Assembly (NCBI RefSeq): GCF_012223425.1
Contig: NZ_CP038799.1
Location: 1,922,001 to 1,986,000, forward strand
Length of the DNA: 64,000 bases
Origin: Mycolicibacterium frederiksbergense
GTDB lineage: Bacteria; Actinomycetota; Actinomycetes; Mycobacteriales; Mycobacteriaceae
Direction of reading: 5' to 3'
In this document: positions 44,589 through 51,973 of the stretch, piece by piece
Layout of the letters: the number at the start of each line of letters is the position of its first letter
Numbering within the stretch: the stretch's first letter is position 1
Program-made: the position numbers and the translations under genes
The notes under the pieces: model-generated
Told to the model about the DNA's origin: nothing
What the model saw: the letters and a program-made list of their open reading frames with translations, nothing else
Databases searched by the model: none

Positions 44589-45658
44589 CGCCCCAGCCCT
44601 TTCGACAGCACACCGCGGCCCACAATGGTGGGCAGATCAAGGAACGTGCGGATCCCCGGCGCGGCGGCACACACCGGAGCGATCGCGTGGACGGCATGCA
44701 TCGCGGTGCCCAGACAACCCTGATCGGTGTCATCCTCGTCGTGGATGGCTATCCGCGATTCCAGCACCATCGACGGCAACCCCTCGACGGTCACCTTCCA
44801 GCCCCGCCCGTTCGGCCAGTCCGGTGCCTGGTCGGCGCCGAGTCGAGTGATGTGTTCGACGGTCAGTGCCCGCCTGCCTTCGATCACAGCGGTATAGGAG
44901 AAGCGCTGCGCGGAAACGGTTCCCGCCTCGATGCGACCTGCCTTGATATCGATCGGCGTGTCGGTGACCGCCACCTCGCGCTCCCAGATGTAGTCGTCGA
45001 TCGTGGCGCCCAGGCCCTCCGCCAGCAGCATGAGCGGCGCTTTGAAGGACAGGCCGCCGATCGCCGCCTCGTCCATCGGCACCCGCTCATCGGGTGGTTT
45101 ACCGAAGCCCATCACATCGAACAATACGAACGGCACGTTGTAGGTGGAGTAGTCCATCAGCTCCTGCACCAACAGCGAGTCGATGTGCCGGAACAGTCCG
45201 GACATCGTCAGCGGGAGCACCTCTGCCGCCCAGCCCGGCTCAATTCCGGTGGCATGGAACGAACTCTGGCCCTCCTGGCAGGCTGTCTCCAGGCGCTGCA
45301 CCACATCGTCGCCGGCGCTCTGCGGGTAAATCCACGCGGTGACCGCGGTGGACACCACGTTCTTGCCGGAGGCCAGCAGCCGGCAGATATCGCCCAGCGC
45401 GGCGGGAGGATTCCACTCACCCTCGGCCATATAGAGCACGCAGTCGGCGTCGAGCGCGAGGATCTCGTCGACATCGGTGGTGGCCAGGACGCCGGTCTCA
45501 CCGATTCCGGCGACATCGCCGATATCGCGGCCTGCCTTCGCCTCGTTGTACACCCGGGCACCGACGAGTTCGAGATCGGGATGCTCGTGCACTGCGGCCA
45601 ACGCGTGGGTGCCGACATTGCCGGTGGCCCACTGGATCACCCGCAGTTTCGCGCCCAT
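44585..45658 (-). CDS. DapB-like NAD(P)-dependent dehydrogenase, copy 1 of the operon
   Basis: This 357-residue protein begins MGAKLRVIQWATGNVGTHAL and shares with its neighbour the phrases VGARVYNEAKAGRDIGDVAG and SSFHATGIEPGWAAEVLPL. The family is NAD(P)-dependent with an uncertain substrate. The ATG at 45658 lies directly after the stop of the small membrane protein gene (TGAGATG), so it is tightly coupled. An upstream in-frame extension to 45844 has no ribosome binding site. Confidence 0.8.
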   Translation of the reverse strand: MGAKLRVIQWATGNVGTHALAAVHEHPDLELVGARVYNEAKAGRDIGDVAGIGETGVLATTDVDEILALDADCVLYMAEGEWNPPAALGDICRLLASGKNVVSTAVTAWIYPQSAGDDVVQRLETACQEGQSSFHATGIEPGWAAEVLPLTMSGLFRHIDSLLVQELMDYSTYNVPFVLFDVMGFGKPPDERVPMDEAAIGGLSFKAPLMLLAEGLGATIDDYIWEREVAVTDTPIDIKAGRIEAGTVSAQRFSYTAVIEGRRALTVEHITRLGADQAPDWPNGRGWKVTVEGLPSMVLESRIAIHDEDDTDQGCLGTAMHAVHAIAPVCAAAPGIRTFLDLPTIVGRGVLSKGLGR

Positions 45659-45659
45659 C

Positions 45660-46067
45660 TCAGCCGCCCTGTTCGGCGATCCGGGCCTGGCGTGCCTCGT
45701 AGCGGTCGACCAATTCCCGGAATCCGAGCCGGTCGTACTGCGGGATGGGCTGTATTCCCCAGACATCCCGGGCGGTGTCCTTGCCCTCGGCGCCTTCCGG
45801 CGGCCCCAGCGGCGGGTAGGGGAACTTGCACTCCAGGGCGTCATCGGAGTAGCGCACCTTGAGAAGTTCGCTGCAGATCTGGGTGAGGCTCAGCGTCGGG
45901 TAGCCGTAGTAGACCGCCATGAACGGCAGCGTGAAGGCTCCCTCTAGAACCAGCGCGATCAGGCAGACCAGCACGGCACGCTTGATGTACCTGTGCATCC
46001 GCGCGTAATAGGGCGTGGTGCCCGGCGGCAGATCCTCGGCGGTAGTTTCGGCTTGCGGTGTTGTCAC
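45660..46067 (-). CDS. Small membrane protein with a soluble C-terminal domain, family unknown
   Basis: This 135-residue protein has one clear hydrophobic segment, [20 protein letters not shown], at about residues 30-50. The next 85 residues are hydrophilic with two Cys (TQICSELL and ALECKF) that could form a disulfide or bind metal, and several Pro. A GTG start at 46067 has AAGGAGCGACACC upstream. I do not recognise the family. It lies between the polytopic membrane protein and the DapB-like genes of the operon, so it is probably part of the same membrane complex. Confidence 0.6.
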   Translation of the reverse strand: MTTPQAETTAEDLPPGTTPYYARMHRYIKRAVLVCLIALVLEGAFTLPFMAVYYGYPTLSLTQICSELLKVRYSDDALECKFPYPPLGPPEGAEGKDTARDVWGIQPIPQYDRLGFRELVDRYEARQARIAEQGG

Positions 46068-46079
46068 GGTGTCGCTCCT

Positions 46080-46769
46080 TCAGTCCGTGAAGATCTCGCG
46101 ATTCACCGTGTGCAGGTACGGGATCGCGAGGAACGGGGTGATGTAGAAGATGTCGTAGAGCCACCAACCGATGACCGGGAAGATGACGCCCGCGAACCGG
46201 ACATCGGCGAACATCGTCATGTTGAAGACGTAGACGGTCCAGATCACCACGCCCATCCAGCAGGTGACGATCATCCACTGGTGGCCCCAGCGCTTCATCT
46301 GCAGGAATCCGATGGCGGCGGCGCACCGCATGGCGAAGACCGTGATGATCATGCCTGCCACCATGGCCTTCTCACCGGGTCCCGCGGCGCCGCCGATCCA
46401 GAGTTCGTTGTAGTGCCAGAAGTATCCGGCGTCGAACATGTGGCCCCAGCCGACCATCAGGACCCGGTTGATCAGGGTGTGATTGGCGACCAGGTCCAGC
46501 GCCCAGCCCAGGCTGTTGAGCATTCCGTCGATCAGCACCAGGTAGCCGATCAAGGTGACGATCATCGGGCGCACCGACAGTCCGGCGCGCGCCGCCTGTC
46601 GTTGCAGCCACACGCCACGCATGAAGATCGGGAAGCCGATCAATCCCGGCACCCACATGCCCATGAGGGCGGCACCGACGATCATCCATTTGTCGGCTCG
46701 TCGCTGAGCGAGCCGGGACTCCTCGCCGTGGTCCTCCAGGCTGACGGAACCTCCTACAGCCAGGCTCAC
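46080..46769 (-). CDS. Polytopic membrane protein of unknown function, operon copy
   Basis: This 229-residue protein has five or six hydrophobic segments. Conserved charged or polar residues sit within or next to them: GWGHMFDAGYFWHYNELW has two His, an Asp and a Glu in a membrane-adjacent stretch, and HTVNREIFTD closes the protein. The same elements are kept in the paralog at 49660-50352, with 67 of 72 C-terminal residues identical. Such ligand-like residues would suit a membrane-bound metal site, which is inference. It starts with GTG overlapping the micropeptide stop. A search against AveC-like and other membrane families is needed before naming it. Confidence 0.7.
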   Translation of the reverse strand: MSLAVGGSVSLEDHGEESRLAQRRADKWMIVGAALMGMWVPGLIGFPIFMRGVWLQRQAARAGLSVRPMIVTLIGYLVLIDGMLNSLGWALDLVANHTLINRVLMVGWGHMFDAGYFWHYNELWIGGAAGPGEKAMVAGMIITVFAMRCAAAIGFLQMKRWGHQWMIVTCWMGVVIWTVYVFNMTMFADVRFAGVIFPVIGWWLYDIFYITPFLAIPYLHTVNREIFTD

Positions 46770-46897
46770 AGATACCACCAACCGCGTTCGAATGACATGT
46801 AGAGCTGGATGAGGAACATCGTGAGCAGGTAGCCGTAGATGGCGATCTGGAACACGATGAGCGCCCGCTTGCGCTTCTTCTCTTTCTGATCGACCAT
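46766..46897 (-). CDS. 43-residue single-TM micropeptide
   Basis: The frame encodes a basic N-terminus (MVDQKEKKRKRALIVF) and one hydrophobic helix, ending ERGWWYL-stop. AGAAGGGATTTCACC precedes the ATG. Its stop overlaps the GTG of the polytopic membrane protein (GTGA), so the two are translated together. It is probably a small subunit of that protein. It is short enough to be missed by standard gene callers. Confidence 0.75.
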   Translation of the reverse strand: MVDQKEKKRKRALIVFQIAIYGYLLTMFLIQLYMSFERGWWYL

Positions 46898-46911
46898 GGT
46901 GAAATCCCTTC

Positions 46912-47703
46912 TCAGAGTGTGTCGGTGGCCAGTAGCCCGGCCGCCGCGATCTCCCGGAGCCCCTCATTGATGGCTCCGTCGGTGCTCAGTGGTGCGAGGA
47001 TGCACGCTTCGGCGGCCTCCAACTCGCCGGCACCGGCGGCGATCAATTGGGCGGCGGTGACGAGCACCCGCGTCGACGGCGGCTCGAAGTGGAAGGCCTC
47101 ATCGGCGGTGCGGATGGCGTTGGCGCAGTTGACGAGCCGCCGGGCGGCCGCCACGTCGATACCGGTCTCGGAAACGACGGCTTCGGCCTCCCGCTCCGGT
47201 GGTAGATAGTTCATCGGCAGGGTGGCGAACCGCTGCCGGAAGGACGGCTTGAGCTCCTTCAGTGAGCTGCGGTAGGCGGGGTTGTAGGAGCACACCAGCA
47301 TGAATTCCTCCGGTGCCGTGACGACTTCGTCCGCGCGATCCAGATACAGGGTGCGGCGGTGGTCGGTCAGCGAGTGCAGGATGGCCAGCGAGTCGTGGCG
47401 CGCCTCGACGACCTCGTCGAGGTAGCAGATGGCCCCGGTCTTGACGGCTCTGGTGAGTGGCCCGTCGGTCCAGATCACGTCGCCGCCGGTGACCATGAAG
47501 CGGCCGACGAGATCGGAGCTGGTCAGGTCGTCGTGACAGCTGATGGTGACGACTGGTCGGCCGAGCAGTGATCCCATGTGTTCGACGAGGCGGGTCTTAC
47601 CGCACCCGGTCGGCCCGGTGAGCATGACCGGGATCTTGCGGGTGAATGCCTGTTCGAAGAGCTGCACCTCGTTGCCGCTGGAATAGTATGTCTCGCTACT
47701 CAT
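46912..47703 (-). CDS. AAA+ ATPase of the CbbQ/NorQ (MoxR-related) type
   Basis: This 263-residue ATPase has Walker A GPTGCGKTRLVEH, the sensor-type loop HDDLTSSDLVGRF, Walker B AICYLDEVVEARHD and SYNPAYRSSLKELKPSFRQRF, all matching CbbQ/NorQ. These ATPases pair with a VWA protein to activate or remodel a metalloenzyme, for example Rubisco or nitric oxide reductase. The AGGAG-preceded ATG at 47703 sets the start; an open frame runs further to 47844 without one. The neighbouring VWA gene is its partner. Confidence 0.9.
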   Translation of the reverse strand: MSSETYYSSGNEVQLFEQAFTRKIPVMLTGPTGCGKTRLVEHMGSLLGRPVVTISCHDDLTSSDLVGRFMVTGGDVIWTDGPLTRAVKTGAICYLDEVVEARHDSLAILHSLTDHRRTLYLDRADEVVTAPEEFMLVCSYNPAYRSSLKELKPSFRQRFATLPMNYLPPEREAEAVVSETGIDVAAARRLVNCANAIRTADEAFHFEPPSTRVLVTAAQLIAAGAGELEAAEACILAPLSTDGAINEGLREIAAAGLLATDTL

Positions 47704-47716
47704 CTGACTCCTGATG

Positions 47717-49249
47717 TCATGCGCTGACCAGCTCCCGGTGTACGTGTGCGAGTACCCGGGGCAGCTCTTCGATCCGCCGGATACGTTGTGAGCGTTTCGG
47801 TCCGAATACCTCGGGCAGCGGGTCGACCCGGGCCGGCCCGACACCGACGTAATAGACGCTCACGCCCGCCTCGTTGGCCTCCTCGACCGCATGCGCGGCA
47901 TCCGACCATGCGTAGCGGCCCTCGTAACCCTCATCGGAGATCATCCCGTCCCCGACGATGATGAGCAGCCGCCGTTCCGAGGGTTGCGCGAGCAGTCGGG
48001 CGGTCAGGTGACGGATGGGTGCACCGAGGCGGGTGTAGCCGCCGGTGGACAGTCCCAGGCCGCTGGGCGGGACGAACCGTGCCTCCGGGAAGTCCTTGAG
48101 GCAGCGCACTTCCACGCGATGGCGGGTGTTGCCGGTGAACACGAAGATGCCGTGGCGTTCCCGGGCCTGGGTCATCGCCCGCGACAACGCATCGGCGCAG
48201 GCCAGTTCCAGCCGGAACACCCTGCCACCGTGCACCCCCAGCGATGAGCTGCCGTCCAGCAGCAGCGCGGTGCTGACATCACGGTGCGTGGGCAGCAGTT
48301 CCCGGAACAGGCGCGGCTCGGCCGCTTCACCGGTGCGCAGATCGACGAAATGGCGCACGTACTGGTCGATATCGAGGTCCGAGCCGTCCTCCAGGCGACC
48401 GATCATGGCGCGGTGGGTGTTCTCCTGGAACCACTTGCGTAGATCGACCGAGTCCGTTTTCGCGGGGTCGACACGGCGGTCGCGGGCCAGTTCCAGGACC
48501 GCCACATGATCGGGCAGGAAGCGTTTCGTCCAGGCGTTCCACTCCGAGTACGGGATACCGGGCCGGTGCTCGGGGGTGACATCCATATCGTTGTCCTGTG
48601 GCCGGCTCGGTGGCGGCAGATTGGGATTGCGCACGCCGCCGTCACCGCCCACCGGCACCGAGTAGGGCCGGGGCATCCGTTGCTGCGTGGTGGTCCACGG
48701 CATCCTGCCGAACTGCCGCCGCAGCTTGTCGACCGGGCCTGTCGGCGTCGTGTAGATCGCGGGCAACCGTCCCAGCAGTGGGTGGATGCTCAGCCCGTCG
48801 GCGCTGCGGGCCAGTTCGATCGCGCGGCTGATCATCGTGTGGGCATCCAGCTGGGGGTCGCCCGGCTCCAGTTCGGGCAGCAGCCGGCGACATTCGGGCA
48901 TCAGCCCGGGCCAGCGAGAGGCGATCCAGCCCAGCGCGACACCCGCCTCGATGAGGGCCAGCGCACGTAGCTCGCGGGCGGACAGTTCGTCGATCCGGTA
49001 TTCGCCGACCCGGTCCTTCGATGACGAACATTGCAGCGCGATACCGCATGTCAGGGAGCGCCGGGTCCAGTCGGCTCCGAGCTGTGGGTAGGGGACGTGG
49101 ATGAAGGTGCGCGACGAGTTCAGGCCGAAACCGCGGTGAGCTCCGGTGACAAGGCGAACGCCCGCGCGCTGCTCACCGCTCAGTGCGACAGCGGTGAGCG
49201 AGCAGCTGCGTTCCAGCGCCATCGCCGACGTGTCGTCGAGATCAGCCAT
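47717..49249 (-). CDS. VWA-domain protein of the CbbO/NorD type
   Basis: This 510-residue protein has a C-terminal von Willebrand A domain with the MIDAS start LLLDGSSSLGVHGG (DGSSS), then FTGNTRHRVEV, STGGYTRLGAPIRH (MIDAS Thr) and IIVGDGMISDEGYEG. The first half, with no other known domain, contains LPDHVAVLELARDRRV and a Pro-rich stretch RNPNLPPPSRPQDND. It would be the substrate adaptor that links the AAA+ ring to its target. ATG 49249 has GGGGGGAACC upstream. It is the first large gene of the operon. Confidence 0.85.
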   Translation of the reverse strand: MADLDDTSAMALERSCSLTAVALSGEQRAGVRLVTGAHRGFGLNSSRTFIHVPYPQLGADWTRRSLTCGIALQCSSSKDRVGEYRIDELSARELRALALIEAGVALGWIASRWPGLMPECRRLLPELEPGDPQLDAHTMISRAIELARSADGLSIHPLLGRLPAIYTTPTGPVDKLRRQFGRMPWTTTQQRMPRPYSVPVGGDGGVRNPNLPPPSRPQDNDMDVTPEHRPGIPYSEWNAWTKRFLPDHVAVLELARDRRVDPAKTDSVDLRKWFQENTHRAMIGRLEDGSDLDIDQYVRHFVDLRTGEAAEPRLFRELLPTHRDVSTALLLDGSSSLGVHGGRVFRLELACADALSRAMTQARERHGIFVFTGNTRHRVEVRCLKDFPEARFVPPSGLGLSTGGYTRLGAPIRHLTARLLAQPSERRLLIIVGDGMISDEGYEGRYAWSDAAHAVEEANEAGVSVYYVGVGPARVDPLPEVFGPKRSQRIRRIEELPRVLAHVHRELVSA

Positions 49250-49282
49250 GGAAGGTTCCCCCCGCACCCACGTGCGCTCGGT

Positions 49283-49387
49283 TCAGAAGGTGCCGATATT
49301 GGAGAACATCCAGTACCAGAACCAGATGACCAGGCCGGTGCCGCCCCAGGCCGCGACGTAGCGCAGGACCTCCCACAGATAGTCCAC
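49283..49387 (-). CDS. 34-residue single-TM micropeptide
   Basis: A GTG start at 49387 follows GAGGAGGTTCGACC, one of the best ribosome binding sites in the window. The peptide begins MDYLWEVLRYVAAWGG and is one Trp/Tyr-rich hydrophobic helix ending NIGTF-stop. It lies 33 bases upstream of the VWA gene and is probably the first or second gene of the operon. Its strong start signal argues that it is a real protein. Confidence 0.7.
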   Translation of the reverse strand: MDYLWEVLRYVAAWGGTGLVIWFWYWMFSNIGTF

Positions 49388-49411
49388 GGTCGAACCTCCT
49401 CGTTGACGGTT

Positions 49412-49555
49412 TCATCGGATCCCCACATCGCGTGCGGCGGAGGAAACCCGCCTGTGGAGCACGGTGTTTCGAGATCCGTCATCGCCGGTGGTGGTGAGCC
49501 CCGGCACCCGAAGCCGGTGCACGTGACGCAGCGGCGGCTGCACCTTTGGCGACAT
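49412..49555 (-). CDS. Possible 47-residue basic leader protein of the operon
   Basis: An ATG at 49555 follows AAAAGGACC at normal spacing. The peptide is basic and not hydrophobic (MSPKVQPPLRHVHRLRV at the start), with no recognised motif. It starts 26 bases downstream of an operator copy (49581-49592), where the first gene of the operon would be expected. It may be a small leader or chance. Confidence 0.35.
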   Translation of the reverse strand: MSPKVQPPLRHVHRLRVPGLTTTGDDGSRNTVLHRRVSSAARDVGIR

Positions 49556-49580
49556 GATGGTCCTTTTCTACTTCACTGAC

Positions 49581-49592
49581 TGACTTGGGTCA
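49581..49592. promoter_or_regulatory. TetR operator copy 1 (upstream of the NorQ/NorD-like operon)
   Basis: TGACTTGGGTCA is one mismatch from the perfect palindrome TGACTnnAGTCA found at two other places in this locus. It is preceded by CACTGAC, as is copy 2 (TTGAC). It lies between the stop of the membrane paralog and the first gene of the operon. Confidence 0.6.
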
Positions 49593-49659
49593 ATAGAAAA
49601 TCCGTGCCTGCCGCCGAATGAGCTGCTTGATGCCCAGCCAGTCGGACAGCCGGGTGATA

Positions 49660-50352
49660 TCAGTCAGTGAATATTTCGCGATTCACGGTATGCAGATACG
49701 GGATCGCGAGAAACGGGGTGATGTAGAAGATGTCGTAGAGCCACCACCCCACGACCGGGAAGATGGTTCCCGCAAACCGCACGTCGGCGAACATCGTCAT
49801 GTTGAACACATAGAGCACCCAGATGACCACGCCCATCCAGCACGTGACGATCATCCACTGCTGACCCCAGCGCTTCATCTGCAGGAACCCGATCGCGGCC
49901 GCGATCCGCATGGTGAACACCGTGAGGATCATCCCGACTTCCATCGCCTTCTCGCCCGGCCCGGACGCCCCACCGACCCAGAGTTCGTTGAAATGCCAGA
50001 AGTATCCGGCATCGAACATGTGGCCCCAGCCGTTCAACAGCACCCTCGCCAGCAGCGTGTGGTTACCGATCAGGTCGAGCGCCCACCCGACGGTGTTGAT
50101 TGCCGCGTCGATGATGACCAGGTACCCGAGCAGGGTGACCATCATCGGCCGCACCGACAATCCGTTCTGCTGCGCCCGGCGCAGCAGCCACACCCCCCGG
50201 AGAAACAGCGGCAGACCGAAGATGCCCAACGCGGCAGTGCCGATCAGGATGCTGCCGCTGATCAACCACCGGTCCGCCTGGCGCTGAGCCAGCCGCGACT
50301 CCTCCATCTGCTCGTCCAGAGACAGGGTCGCCGAAGCGGCTGACGATCGCAT
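49660..50352 (-). CDS. Polytopic membrane protein of unknown function, upstream paralog
   Basis: This 230-residue protein is a full-length paralog of the membrane protein at 46080-46769. It keeps the same hydrophobic segments and the ligand-like cluster GWGHMFDAGYFWHFNELW, and 67 of its last 72 residues are identical, while the N-terminal half has diverged more. It is a single gene with an operator seven bases before the ATG. It is probably a second isoform of the same protein, or an alternative subunit of the complex. I do not recognise the family. Confidence 0.75.
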   Translation of the reverse strand: MRSSAASATLSLDEQMEESRLAQRQADRWLISGSILIGTAALGIFGLPLFLRGVWLLRRAQQNGLSVRPMMVTLLGYLVIIDAAINTVGWALDLIGNHTLLARVLLNGWGHMFDAGYFWHFNELWVGGASGPGEKAMEVGMILTVFTMRIAAAIGFLQMKRWGQQWMIVTCWMGVVIWVLYVFNMTMFADVRFAGTIFPVVGWWLYDIFYITPFLAIPYLHTVNREIFTD

Positions 50353-50358
50353 GTTGAC

Positions 50359-50370
50359 TGACTCTAGTCA
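50359..50370. promoter_or_regulatory. TetR operator copy 2 (upstream of the membrane paralog)
   Basis: TGACTCTAGTCA is a perfect palindrome seven bases upstream of the membrane paralog ATG, preceded by a further TTGAC. It has the same arms as copies 1 and 3. Confidence 0.7.
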
Positions 50371-50417
50371 TGCAAATGGCCGCCGAACAAGGATCGGCCT
50401 CTCGGGATGCCGCCGGC

Positions 50418-51020
50418 TCATCCCGCGGCGGCGACACTCCGCATGGTGCGTTTGACCAGATCGTCGAGCAGGTCGCGACGCATGGGGTCATTGGTGGTGA
50501 TCGCCAGCGCGTAGAGGCACAGCAGGAAGAACACCGCACTGTTGATCGACTGGACCTCGGGATCCACCTGCCCTTCGGACCGGGCCCGCTCGATGCGCTG
50601 GGCCAGCAGCAGAACCAGCGAGTGGTCACCGCCGTCCTCGGAATCCGGGCGCGTCTGCGAGAAGTGCAACGCCAGGAAGTCCTTGAACAGGACATCGCCC
50701 AACCGGCGCTCCAGCCCCAGCACCAGCCGCACCGCCTCGGACAGCGCGGACTCCAGGTCGTGGCCCTTTTCGAGGTATCGGCCGAACTGCTTGGCCATCC
50801 GGTCTTCTTCGCGCTTCTCCAGTTCCAGGAGAACGTGCTCCTTGGTGGGGAAATGGAAGAAGAAGGTGCCATGGGCCACCCCTGCGGCCGCCACGATGGC
50901 GGCGACATCGGCCTCGGCCATCCCGGACCGCTTGAACTCGGCGACCGCGGCCCCCATCAGTCGCTCGCGGGTCTGCAGACGCTTCGCCTCGCGCGCCGAG
51001 GGGCCGTTCACCACCGCCAT
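50418..51020 (-). CDS. TetR-family regulator of the membrane-protein locus
   Basis: This 200-residue protein has the helix-turn-helix AIVAAAGVAHGTFFFHFPTKEHVL (TetR recognition helix and following helix) and a helical C-terminal domain. It lies upstream of the membrane paralog on the same strand. Copies of TGACTnnAGTCA stand upstream of its own gene, of the paralog and of the long operon, which makes it the likely repressor of all three. The ATG at 51020 has GGAGCGAAC upstream; a longer GTG form from 51083 is possible. Confidence 0.85.
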   Translation of the reverse strand: MAVVNGPSAREAKRLQTRERLMGAAVAEFKRSGMAEADVAAIVAAAGVAHGTFFFHFPTKEHVLLELEKREEDRMAKQFGRYLEKGHDLESALSEAVRLVLGLERRLGDVLFKDFLALHFSQTRPDSEDGGDHSLVLLLAQRIERARSEGQVDPEVQSINSAVFFLLCLYALAITTNDPMRRDLLDDLVKRTMRSVAAAG

Positions 51021-51134
51021 GTTCGCTCCGTCCCTGTCCGCGCTCCGGGGCGCCGAGTGGTCCGAAGCCGCCGACACCGACAATATCGCCTGGGCCGCCC
51101 GCCGCGGCCGACTCGACGAGGCGGGTATTCGAAA

Positions 51135-51146
51135 TGACTTGAGTCA
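51135..51146. promoter_or_regulatory. TetR operator copy 3 (between the TetR and DJ-1/PfpI genes)
   Basis: TGACTTGAGTCA is a perfect palindrome 115 bases upstream of the TetR ATG and 66 bases upstream of the DJ-1/PfpI ATG. It may control both directions. Confidence 0.7.
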
Positions 51147-51211
51147 GCTGAAACCACGTCGTGCGAGTTGCGCCATGTTTGGCTGCGCACATCGCCGGGC
51201 AGCCCTTTTCC

Positions 51212-51781
51212 ATGACTGATACCCCCACAGCCCTGCAGGGCATGAAGTTCGCGATTCTGGCCACCGACGGTGTTGAGCGCCGTGAGCTCACCGAACCGCG
51301 CGATGCCATCGTCGACGCCGGTGGCGCGATCGAGTTGCTCTCCCTAAAGGACGGCGAAATCGAGGCGCGTGACCACGATTTGGAGCTCGCCGGCACGTTC
51401 CGGGTGGATCGCCGGGTCGAAGGTGCCTCCGCCGACGAATTCGATGCGCTGGTGATTCCGGGCGGCACGGTCAACGCCGACAAGCTGCGGTCCGACGAGT
51501 CCGCGGTGGCGTTCGTGCGCCGTTTCGTCGAATCCGGCCGACCGGTGGCGGTCATCTGCCACGGTCCGTGGGTGCTGATCGACGCCGGCGTGGTCGAGGG
51601 GCGCACCGTCACCTCGTATCCCAGCCTTCGTATCGACCTGCGCAATGCCGGAGCGAAGACCGTCGACGAGGAGGTCGTGGTCGACGGGAATCTGATCACC
51701 AGTCGGACCCCCGACGATCTGCCGGCATTCTGCGACGCGCTGTTGAACGCCGTCGCGAAAGCCCCTGCCCCGCAGCGCTAG
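51212..51781 (+). CDS. DJ-1/PfpI family protein (type 1 glutamine amidotransferase-like)
   Basis: This 189-residue protein has the PfpI order: MKFAILATDGVERREL, DALVIPGGTVNADKLR, and the nucleophile elbow AVICHGPWVLIDAG with Cys. Members act as proteases, deglycases or glyoxalases; which applies is not decidable here. The ATG at 51212 follows a poor ribosome binding site, but the domain begins there. Its position next to the TetR and an operator copy suggests it may be induced with the membrane-protein operon. Confidence 0.85.
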   Translation: MTDTPTALQGMKFAILATDGVERRELTEPRDAIVDAGGAIELLSLKDGEIEARDHDLELAGTFRVDRRVEGASADEFDALVIPGGTVNADKLRSDESAVAFVRRFVESGRPVAVICHGPWVLIDAGVVEGRTVTSYPSLRIDLRNAGAKTVDEEVVVDGNLITSRTPDDLPAFCDALLNAVAKAPAPQR

Positions 51782-51800
51782 AACGGTCCGGCGTAGATTT

Positions 51801-51892
51801 TTACAGGATTTCAGTCTCGTGCGTGCCGGTCTCGCGAGACTGCACCCACGTAGCTGAGAACACACCGATCTGTACAAGGTTTCAGTCTCGTG
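51801..51892. repeat. Pair of direct repeats with a palindrome between, in a 192-base gap
   Basis: 51801-51821 and 51872-51892 match at 18 of 21 bases and share TTTCAGTCTCGTG. Between them GTCTCGCGAGAC (51829-51840) is a perfect palindrome, sharing GTCTCG with the repeats. The stretch lies in the gap between the convergent DJ-1/PfpI and TenA-like genes and contains no gene. Its role is unknown. Confidence 0.6.
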
Positions 51893-51973
51893 GGCTCGGC
51901 CGTCACCCGGCTGAACCGGGCGCTTCCGTGCGAGTCCACCCGGACTCACGGTCAGGCTCGGCCCGGGCTGCCG

